Shown piece after piece: positions 1 to 6,400 of a stretch of DNA of 7,253 nt. Below the pieces are notes generated by a model. The model saw only the letters and a list, made by a program, of their open reading frames with translations, made no database searches and was not told where the DNA came from. The stretch comes from Holophagae bacterium (GTDB taxonomy: Bacteria > Acidobacteriota > Thermoanaerobaculia > Thermoanaerobaculales > Sulfomarinibacteraceae). The stretch spans positions 1-7,253 of the forward strand of contig JAUWTC010000124.1 in assembly GCA_030609785.1 (NCBI GenBank). Reading direction: 5' to 3'. Every line of letters begins with the position of its first letter. Position 1 is the first letter of the stretch. The position numbers and the translations under genes were made by a program.

Positions 1-124
1 CGGTTTCGACCTTGAGCAAGGGCTGATCTTCAGCAACGGTATCGCCTTCAGCCACCATCCACTCAACGACCGTCCCTTCGTGAATTCCGTCTCCCACATC
101 CGGGAAATTAAACACAAACGCCAT
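1..124 (-). CDS. pdhC: Dihydrolipoamide acyltransferase E2, N-terminal lipoyl domain (partial, cut by window edge)
   Basis: Only the first 41 codons are in the window; the rest lies beyond position 1. The peptide begins MAFVFNFPDVGDGIHEGT and continues with VEWMVAEGDTVAEDQPLLKV, the start of a biotinyl/lipoyl carrier domain as found at the N-terminus of E2 proteins. In this fold the lipoylated lysine sits in a DK(A/S) turn just after the 'VET' where the window ends, so the lysine itself is not seen. E2 forms the core of the 2-oxoacid dehydrogenase complex and takes the acyl group from E1 onto its lipoyl arm. The start is supported by a strong AAGGAG 7 nt upstream. The gene follows pdhB by 11 bp, so the two are almost certainly co-transcribed. 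The class of E2 (acetyl or branched-chain) cannot be read from this fragment; pyruvate is inferred from the E1 genes. Confidence 0.9.
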   Translation of the reverse strand, partial: MAFVFNFPDVGDGIHEGTVVEWMVAEGDTVAEDQPLLKVET

Positions 125-131
125 CGACGAA

Positions 132-137
132 CTCCTT
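132..137 (-). promoter_or_regulatory. Shine-Dalgarno for pdhC, overlapping the pdhB stop codon
   Basis: AAGGAG on the minus strand, 7 nt before the ATG at 122-124. Its first two bases lie inside the TAA stop codon of pdhB (136-138). Ribosomes finishing E1 beta therefore end on the initiation site of E2, an arrangement consistent with translational coupling and fixed E1:E2 ratios. Confidence 0.8.
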
Positions 138-1125
138 AATATTCCATCGTTTTCTTCGCTGCCGCGACCACCCGATCTCTATTCGGCAGGTAGAGTTTCT
201 CCAGGTGCGCCAAGGGGAACACTGTGTCGAACCCACAGACCCGCTGCACAGGGGCTTCCAAATGCATCAAGGCGTGCTCGTTGATCTGAGCGATGATCTC
301 AGCACCAAAACCATTGGTCTTCGGGGCCTCGTGCACCACGACGGCCCGTCCAGTCTTGACGACACTTCCGATGATGGTGTCGCGATCGAGAGGGTTGAGG
401 CTTCGAAGATCTACGACCTCGGCCGAAATACCTTGAACAGCCAGAACCTCGGCGGCGTCATGACAGACCCTGGTCATCGCACCCCAGGCGATCAGGCTGA
501 CATCGTCTCCCGTATGGGCGATCGACGCCGAGCCAAGAGGCACGGTATATGCCTCGTCCGGCACTTCCTCCCGGAAGGCACGGTAGATCCTCTTGGGTTC
601 CATGAAGAGCACCGGGTCGTTGCTGCGTATGGCGGAGATCAACAGACCCTTTGCATCGTACGGGTTTGAGGGCACTACAACCTTGAAACCCGGAGTATTG
701 AGGAACAGACTCTCGTAGCTCTCCGAGTGGTGCTCAGGCGGGTGAATTCCGCCTCCGTAGGGCATACGAACCACCATCGGGGTCGTCATTCGGCCCCGCG
801 TTCTGTTGCGCATCCTCGCCGCATGGGAAAATAATTGGTTGATCGCCGGGTACACAAAGCCCATGAATTGAATCTCGGCGACCGGGCGGAACCCGGTGGC
901 GGCAAGTCCCACCGACAAACCGATGATGCCGCTCTCGGCCAGCGGAGTGTCGATCACCCTTTCGGGACCAAATTCCTCGATCAGACCGTCGGTGGCGCGG
1001 AAAACGCCTCCGTCGACACCAACGTCTTCCCCGAGCACCAAAACAGTCGGATCCAGGCGCATTTCATCCCGCATGGCGTCTCTGACGGCCTGGGCAATCG
1101 TCAGGCGTTGCGTTGCGCCACTCAT
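136..1125 (-). CDS. pdhB: Pyruvate dehydrogenase E1 component, beta subunit
   Basis: 329 residues, the usual length for a stand-alone E1 beta. With E1 alpha it forms the alpha2-beta2 ThDP enzyme that decarboxylates pyruvate and reductively acylates E2 lipoate in the cytoplasm. Family landmarks are in order: LGEDVGVDGGVFRATDGL (residues 31-48); DTPLAESG with Glu64, the glutamate expected to contact the ThDP aminopyrimidine; FRPVAEIQFMGF (79-90); GGGIHPPEHHSES (124-136), with His133 at the conserved active-site position; and VVPSNPYDAKGLLISAIR (150-167). The C-terminal half is the transketolase C-terminal domain (SLIAWGAM, AEVVDLRSLNPLD, VVHEAP). The text is very close to Bacillus-type PdhB as I remember it. 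The ATG at 1123-1125 overlaps the pdhA stop in ATGA, and GGAGGT (1132-1137) lies 6 nt upstream. A branched-chain 2-oxoacid dehydrogenase subunit (BkdA2) is the main alternative, since the families are close. Confidence 0.94.
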   Translation of the reverse strand: MSGATQRLTIAQAVRDAMRDEMRLDPTVLVLGEDVGVDGGVFRATDGLIEEFGPERVIDTPLAESGIIGLSVGLAATGFRPVAEIQFMGFVYPAINQLFSHAARMRNRTRGRMTTPMVVRMPYGGGIHPPEHHSESYESLFLNTPGFKVVVPSNPYDAKGLLISAIRSNDPVLFMEPKRIYRAFREEVPDEAYTVPLGSASIAHTGDDVSLIAWGAMTRVCHDAAEVLAVQGISAEVVDLRSLNPLDRDTIIGSVVKTGRAVVVHEAPKTNGFGAEIIAQINEHALMHLEAPVQRVCGFDTVFPLAHLEKLYLPNRDRVVAAAKKTMEY

Positions 1126-2195
1126 CCCTCCACCTCCGCCTTGAGCGCCGCCATCTGCTCTTCGAGGTGGGGCGGCATTTCGTCGTACATATATTCGAAG
1201 ATCGCCTCGGGGGGCTGCGGCGGCATGGCCTCGAGGGCCTCGACCTGAGCATCAACCCACTCCCGGGCCTCGTCTTCGAGACTCTTCTCCCTCTCGTCGT
1301 CCCAGAGACCGTTTGCCTCCAGGTATTTGCGCAACCGGGGAATGGGATCTTTCACCCGCCACTGTTCAACTTCTTCTTCCGAGCGATACCGGCTGGCGTC
1401 GTCGGCTGTCGTGTGATCGCCAAGACGGTAGGTCTCGGCCTCGATCAAGGTAGGCCCACCGCCCGCCCGAGCGCGTTCCAGTGCCTCGGTCACGGCCACA
1501 TGAACGGCGAAGATGTCGTTCCCGTCGACCTGGATGCCCGGGACACCGTAGGCGTGGGCCTTTTGGGCCAGGGTCTCCGAAGCGGTCTGCTTGGACAGCG
1601 GCACCGAAATCGCCCACTGGTTGTTCTGGATAACGAAGACCGTGTTGGTCTTGAAGACGCCGGCAGCGTTGACTCCTTCATGAAAATCGCCTTCGGACGT
1701 CGACCCGTCGCCTCCGAAGACGACCGCTGCGGCCTGTTCACCTCGAAGTTTGAGAGAGAGCCCAACTCCGGCGCCGTGCTGCCACTGCGAACCAACCGGA
1801 ACGGCAATCGGGAAGCATCGAACTCCGTCGGGAAAGGCAGAACCGCGCTCGTCGCCGGCCCAGTAGGCATAAATGACGTGGCCGGGGATGCCTCGCAGAA
1901 CCATCACTGCCTGCTCTCTGAACGCCGGAATCAGCCAGTCGCTTTCCTCCATCGCCATGGCCGTTGCAACCTGAATCGCCTCCTGACCCTGGATCGGCGG
2001 CCAGGTTCCCATGCGGCCTTGGCGCTGCAGCTTGAGCGCCTTGTTGTCGAAAGCACGCATCAGGACCATGTTGCGGTAGAACTCAATGATCCGATTGGGA
2101 TCGAGCTCAGGCATCAACTCAGCGTCGACCTGACCATCCAGGTCAAGTATCTCCAAACGCTGCGTCACCGCCTCGTACACTGTTGTGCGCGGCAT
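1122..2195 (-). CDS. pdhA: Pyruvate dehydrogenase E1 component, alpha subunit
   Basis: 357 residues, typical for E1 alpha of alpha2-beta2 complexes. This subunit binds ThDP-Mg. The ThDP motif is clear: GDGSTSEGDFHEG starts at residue 162 and ends with the Asn pair NNQWAIS at 191-192. Also present are GRMGTWPPIQGQEA (60-73), LIPAFREQ (88-95), the dimer-interface stretch QKAHAYGVPGIQVDGND (211-227), and the active-site loop YRLGDHTTADDASRYR (256-271) with His261. The start is preceded by the purine run AGGGGGG three bases before the ATG, a weaker site than those of pdhB and pdhC. It is the first gene of the pdhA-pdhB-pdhC cluster, its stop overlapping the pdhB ATG. Its upstream gap holds a long imperfect palindrome that may affect expression. 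BkdA1 is the close alternative; the N-terminal ILDLDGQV and the C-terminal tail favour PdhA. Confidence 0.93.
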   Translation of the reverse strand: MPRTTVYEAVTQRLEILDLDGQVDAELMPELDPNRIIEFYRNMVLMRAFDNKALKLQRQGRMGTWPPIQGQEAIQVATAMAMEESDWLIPAFREQAVMVLRGIPGHVIYAYWAGDERGSAFPDGVRCFPIAVPVGSQWQHGAGVGLSLKLRGEQAAAVVFGGDGSTSEGDFHEGVNAAGVFKTNTVFVIQNNQWAISVPLSKQTASETLAQKAHAYGVPGIQVDGNDIFAVHVAVTEALERARAGGGPTLIEAETYRLGDHTTADDASRYRSEEEVEQWRVKDPIPRLRKYLEANGLWDDEREKSLEDEAREWVDAQVEALEAMPPQPPEAIFEYMYDEMPPHLEEQMAALKAEVEG

Positions 2196-2444
2196 ATTCC
2201 CCCCTGTTGTCTTGCCTAAACTGAGCGATTCTCATCGGCGATCTGCACCAACTCCTTGGGCCCTGGGCACTCTCAAAAAGCCTCGACAGACGAACAGGTA
2301 TGCCTACGTTTTTTTCAAGCACCAGAGCCTCAAGGACTTGGCACATCTCATCCGCCAGAATCGCTCAGATCAGGCATTGGAAAGGCCGCCACGATCAGTC
2401 TTCGGGCGTCCCAATATCCTATTCGCAGTGGAAAACCGGAAAAC
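2196..2444 (-). promoter_or_regulatory. Intergenic region between the lipoyl ligase gene and pdhA; likely holds the pdh promoter
   Basis: 249 bp separate the ligase stop from the pdhA start, far more than the spacing within the pdh cluster, so a separate pdh promoter here is likely. I could not pick out a convincing -35/-10 pair on the minus strand. Most of the gap (2213-2376) is an imperfect palindrome described separately. The remainder next to the ligase stop contains a short direct repeat, GGAAAAC at 2430-2436 and 2438-2444 on the plus strand. No credible small gene was found. Confidence 0.35.
2213..2376. repeat. 164-bp imperfect palindrome with near-perfect 20-bp ends
   Basis: The outer 20 bp at 2213-2232 (ending CTGAGCGATTCT) recurs as its reverse complement at 2357-2376, with 18 of 20 positions matching, 12 of them contiguous. 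Pairing continues inward without any gap: position i pairs with 4589 minus i. Blocks include CCAA/TTGG at 2248-2251 with 2338-2341, TCCTTG with CAAGGA at 2253-2258/2331-2336, and AAAAA with TTTTT at 2275-2279/2310-2314. By hand count about 51 of 82 positions pair, against about a quarter expected by chance. Pairing fades outside these ends. Transcribed RNA from either strand could fold into a long, bulged hairpin. It could be a degenerate palindromic mobile element, an operator pair for DNA looping, or a leader/terminator structure between the ligase gene and pdhA. I cannot tell which. Confidence 0.72.
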
Positions 2445-3191
2445 TCAGCCGAATATTCCCGATGCGAGCTCGCTTGGATCGGGCAGCGCCTGGTGCCTCA
2501 CGCTCATCCCCAATGCCTTCGCCAGTGCGGTCACTACATGGGGCGCAACCTCTTCGGCATGCCCACCAGGTACCGCCTCGCCCAGGCCCTCTTCGATCCG
2601 GCGCTCTGACACTCTGAACGCACCGGCATAGACGTCCACCGCAAGATTGAGAGAAACGGCTGCGTGGATCAAAACGGCTCTTGACCTGCGGGCCTGCGCG
2701 CATCCGACGACCTTTCGACCATCGGCAACAAGGGTGTCCGAGAGGTGATCCTCAAAACAAATCGGTGACCGGTCCCGGCCGCCTTTGTGGGGATTCTCCT
2801 TGAGTCGCCCCGATCCGCCTGCTGCTTCCAGAGCCGGAGCAAGGGCCCCGAGGAACAGCGTGTAGAGTCCGGTGATCTTTTCGGCCCAGTGGTGCTCCTT
2901 CGGCAGGAAAAGTGAGACCGCGATATCCCGCCGGTGGACGACACCAGTACCCCCGGTCATCCTTCGATACACTGGAACTCCCGCCTTCCGGCACCAGTCC
3001 AGATCAATGTCTTCGATCTTCTGGCCGTACCCGAGGACGATCACGGGCGATGCCCAGGAATAGACAAACAGTGAAACAAACCCGGACGATGCACGGTCAA
3101 GAAAATCCGTCTCCAGACCCAGGTCTCGCTCCGGCCTCCCGTCGAAATCGACGAAGAGGTTCAAATGTCGGTTGTCAGTAATCGCACCCAC
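2445..3191 (-). CDS. Lipoate-protein ligase / octanoyltransferase family protein (LplA/LipM type)
   Basis: 248 residues of the biotin/lipoyl A/B transferase fold. Members attach lipoate (LplA) or octanoate (LipM, LipL, LipB) to lipoyl-domain lysines. Landmarks: RRMTGGTGVVH (76-86), the nucleotide/acyl-binding loop; SPICFED (142-148) with Cys145, at the place where LipM-type transferases carry their catalytic cysteine; and DGRKVVGCAQARR (157-169) with the conserved Lys160. The usual HGS(I/L) after this block reads HAAV (176-179), a departure from the consensus. The large C-terminal accessory domain of E. coli LplA is absent. The start is GTG at 3189-3191; an in-frame TGA lies four codons upstream of it, so no longer start exists, and the ribosome site is weak. 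Its place upstream of pdhA-pdhB-pdhC suggests it modifies the adjacent E2. Ligase or octanoyltransferase is not decidable by eye. Confidence 0.85.
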   Translation of the reverse strand: MGAITDNRHLNLFVDFDGRPERDLGLETDFLDRASSGFVSLFVYSWASPVIVLGYGQKIEDIDLDWCRKAGVPVYRRMTGGTGVVHRRDIAVSLFLPKEHHWAEKITGLYTLFLGALAPALEAAGGSGRLKENPHKGGRDRSPICFEDHLSDTLVADGRKVVGCAQARRSRAVLIHAAVSLNLAVDVYAGAFRVSERRIEEGLGEAVPGGHAEEVAPHVVTALAKALGMSVRHQALPDPSELASGIFG

Positions 3192-3238
3192 GCCGCAATT
3201 CCATCATGAATGACCCGATGGAGCAAACCAGGCTGACA

Positions 3239-3449
3239 GAACGCTCAACGTCCAACGTTCAACGTTCAACGTCGAAGTTCGCGTTTTGGGAGGCCGGGTA
3301 TTGGGGGGTTGACGTTCGTTGCCAGCGGTATCGGCGTTCTTGCCCGTGGGCCCTTGCAGCCCTTGAGCCTCGGCCGTTTCGTCCCACCACAATCCGCCCT
3401 CGGGCGCGTACTTTAAAGTTGAACGGTGGATGTTGGACGTTGAATGTTC
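3239..3449. repeat. 211-bp inverted-repeat element with 7-bp-periodic arms
   Basis: Arms of 45 bp at 3239-3283 and 3405-3449 are reverse complements at 36 of 45 positions by hand alignment, with no gaps; the best part, 3245-3270 against 3418-3443, matches at 23 of 26. They enclose about 121 bp that is not obviously repetitive. The element fills most of the 280-bp gap between two divergent genes. There is no transposase gene and no clear target-site duplication at the edges. It resembles a MITE-like or REP-like palindromic unit. Reading frames crossing the arms give peptides of the NVQRSTSNVQ kind, which I have seen as spurious predictions in many environmental genomes. Confidence 0.75.
3245..3272 (+). 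repeat. Tandem 7-bp repeat, four copies of YCAACGT
   Basis: Units are TCAACGT, CCAACGT, TCAACGT and TCAACGT, back to back. Only the first base of the second unit varies. This is the left arm of the surrounding inverted-repeat element. Confidence 0.9.
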
Positions 3450-3450
3450 G
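3423..3450 (-). repeat. Degenerate tandem 7-bp repeat, reverse orientation
   Basis: On the plus strand the units read ACGGTGG, ATGTTGG, ACGTTGA, ATGTTCG, each a variant of ACGTTGA, the reverse complement of the left-arm unit. The same 7-bp phase is kept, but the copies are more diverged than those at 3245-3272. Confidence 0.75.
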
Positions 3451-3460
3451 TTTCCCTGCT

Positions 3461-3464
3461 AGGA
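3461..3464 (+). promoter_or_regulatory. Shine-Dalgarno that fixes the start of the deacetylase-glycosyltransferase gene
   Basis: AGGA, 7 nt before the ATG at 3472-3474. An in-frame TAG at 3460-3462 lies just upstream, so 3472 is the earliest possible start in this frame. The nearer ATG at 3464 is in another frame that does not give the HPDDE protein. Confidence 0.6.
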
Positions 3465-3471
3465 TGCACGA

Positions 3472-6400
3472 ATGCGGCAGGAGGCGGAGCTGGTCCCGTA
3501 CACCACGACCCGTCTTTCGGGTTCGCCCCTGCTGGTCCTGGCACCGCATCCCGATGACGAGATCTTCGGTGGCGGGCCGATCCTCCTTGAAGCGGTAAGA
3601 GCCGACGCAACGATTCACGTGATCGTTGCTACCAACGGCATCGCCCAGGGCAACCCGGAAACACGTCGGGAGGAAAGTCGGGAGGCCGCACGACGTCTGG
3701 GGACACCGGCGCCGGAGTTCTGGCCCTTTGACGATCGCAGCCTGTCTCCATCGGATCCCGACCTCCTCGAGTACATCCAACAAGCCCTGGACCATTACCG
3801 ACCGGAACTGCTGGCCATTCCCTCTCCGGCCGAACTCCACCCCGATCATCGGGCAATGGCATTGGCCGTGTACCGGACTCTTCAAGAACCCGGTCGGCTG
3901 GCCTCGCTCCCCCCGACATTCCGCCTCGCAACCTACGAGATTTCTGCCTTCATGCGCCCCAACGCCCTGGTGGACGTCACCGATGACTGGCCCGCCCTGA
4001 TGCACGCGTCCGAGTCCTTCAGTTCGCAAAATGACATCCAGCCCTACCTCGAGGTGCTGGACGCGGTCGCCATCGCCCGTCGTTTGACGCTGAGTCCCGA
4101 GGTCAAACGGGCGGCGGCATTTTTCGTTGTCGACCCCGTCTTCATCGCCGCACACGATGTTGACGCATGGGCGGCCCAACAGGGCCCCAACGCCGATCCG
4201 GTCGGACTACCACTACCACCTCCCTCGCCCGACTCGCCCCCCTTTGAGGGCGACCCCAGGATCAAAGATCCACAAGACTCCCCGCTGCCGACGCCCGACA
4301 CGGAGCCCAAAATCGAACAGACGTCCTGTCCGGCCGTGCGTGTCTCCGTCGTTGTCCGGACCAAGGATCGCCCCGAACTCCTGAGGGAAGCCCTTCAAAG
4401 CCTTGCCTCCCAGAATCACCGACCTCTGGAGGCCATCGTCATCAATGATGGCGGCATCGACGTCACCGACGTCGTGACGCCCTTCAAAGATCAGCTGGAG
4501 ATCATCCACGAACGTCTGGAACCCGGCCAGGGCCGTTGTGCGGCGGCGAACCGTGCGATCGAATTGGCCACCGGACCCTGGTTGGCATTCCTGGACGACG
4601 ACGACGTCTGGCTGGGCGGCGGTATCGCCAACCTCCTGGCGGCCGCTCCATCGGACCGAAGCGTCATCTACGGCAAGGTCACCGCCTATTCTATCGACCC
4701 CGACACTGGGGCGGGATCACCCTTTCACACCTTCGGCGCCCCTTTCAATCCGGATGCACTGTTGTTCGAGAATTTCATCCCGATCATCGGTTGTCTGATG
4801 CCGCTGGAAGAAGTCCGTTCGATTGGCGGCATCGACGAGGCCCTGGAGTGCTTCGAAGATTGGGACCTTTTCCTCAGGCTCTCCCGGTCCCTGCCCTTTG
4901 TTTTTGTCGACCTCGAGGTCGCGCGGTATCGGATCTTCGGAGACGGCTTCATTACGGGCGCGGGTGGTCAGGCACTCCAACACCGAGGCCGGACGGCTGT
5001 CTACGAGAAACACTGGTCCCTCCTCTCGCCCGAAACCCTCAGCCGAATGCAGTATCACGCAAAGGCGGAAGTACTGCCATCGGAGGTCGCCAGAGAGACC
5101 TCTGCGTGGCGACAGCGCGTCGAGGATCTCGAGCGAGGCAACCGCAACCTCGAAGAGGGTGTCATTGATCGCGAGCGGCGTCTTGAGGCGCTGTTGAACG
5201 AGCGGCAGGAGATTGACCGCCATCTCGATCAGGCGAATCTCCGGAAAGCAGCCCTTCAACAAGAATTGGAGAACGAACCGACTCGAGCCGCCTTGGTCTC
5301 GGTGATTATCGTCAACTACAACGGACGCCACCATTTGGAGAAGTGTCTCCCCTCCCTTGTCCAGAGCAAGAACGTCAATATCGAGATCATCGTTGTCGAC
5401 AACGGTTCCGATGATGATTCACTGACCTGGCTGGCTGAACATCACCCCAGTGCCCGCGTCATCGAGATCGCAGCCAACGTAGGTTTCGGCGAGGGCAACC
5501 GTCAGGGAATGCTGGCGGCCCGCGGCGGCTATGCAGCCTTCCTCAACAGCGACACCGTTGTCGAACCGGGCTGGCTCTACGAACTGGTGCGCGTCCTGTG
5601 CCTCGACCCTCAGATCGCCGCCGCGTGTTCGACACTGCGGCTGCTCGAACATCCCGACATTCTCAACGGGCGCGGCGGCGGCATGTCCAAACTCGGATAC
5701 GGCTTCGACCGGCACTACGGCTGTCCCGTTGACCAGGATCACGACATCGAGGCGGTGCAGAACGTCTTCTTCCCAACGGCGGCCGCCATGCTGATGCGTA
5801 CCCACGAGTTTTTCGATGTCGGCGGCTTCGACCGGAAGATGTTCATGTACCACGAAGACGTCGATCTCGGCTGGCGTCTGTGGCTCTTGGGCCGCCGCGT
5901 CGTCGTCTGCCGGGATTCGGTGGTTCGCCACCACTTCGGAGGTACGACCCATTCCGCCCGGGGTCTCGAGTGGCGAGAACGCATGGGCAGCCGCCACAAC
6001 GTGCGATCGATCCTCAAACACTATCAGCCGATCAACATCCTCAAGGCCTTCAAGGGCTTGGCAAAGTTGTGGCTTGGGATGGGCGCATGGAGACACACCG
6101 CCCACGTCGTCTCGTGGAATATACTCAAACTACCCAGCACCCTCAGGGAACGGCAGTGGATCCAGCGCAGGCGCCGTCTTGGCGATGCCGAGTTCTTCCG
6201 TCGGGGGTTCATTTCCCCGTCTCCCTATCCGGCGCCGAATCCAGAAATTCGAAACCTCGAAGCCCATAGAGATCACTGGATCGAAACACCGATGCTGAGA
6301 CCGGGCCTTTTCTCCGCTCTCGGCCGTCTCGGGGCCGGCTGGTACCCCTCCCACCCAATCGACCAGGAAGAGGTCCGTCCATTCTGCGGCGATGCCCGGT

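Noticed and set aside
1113..2219. 368-codon plus-strand frame opposite pdhA
   Set aside because: The opposite strand encodes an unmistakable E1 alpha with its ThDP motif; this is a compositional shadow.
2143..2346. Small minus-strand frame of 67 codons upstream of and overlapping pdhA
   Set aside because: Most of it translates the right half of the 164-bp palindrome and then runs into pdhA out of frame; weak codon bias and no clear ribosome site.
2213..2376. Classical rho-independent terminator for the ligase gene
   Set aside because: The structure is far longer and more bulged than a terminator hairpin and is not followed by a U-tract on the minus-strand transcript.
3410..3419. ACTTTAAAGT perfect 10-bp palindrome as a -10 box or operator
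   Set aside because: No matching -35 at proper spacing was found, and it belongs to the right arm of the larger inverted repeat, so its palindromic form may be incidental.
3245..3450. Possible CRISPR array
   Set aside because: The units are only 7 bp, contiguous without spacers on the left, and inverted on the right; no cas genes are present.
3464..3466. Alternative ATG for the deacetylase-glycosyltransferase gene
   Set aside because: It is in a different frame that lacks the HPDDE motif and ends soon after.
3206..3598. Plus-strand frame of 130 codons crossing the heptad arrays
   Set aside because: The repetitive NVQRSTS-type peptide comes from the 7-bp repeats, and the rest overlaps the deacetylase gene in a wrong frame.
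3259..4179. 306-codon minus-strand frame
   Set aside because: It is antisense to the PIG-L domain and starts or ends within the repeat element; no family signature, while the plus-strand frame carries HPDDE and HPDH.
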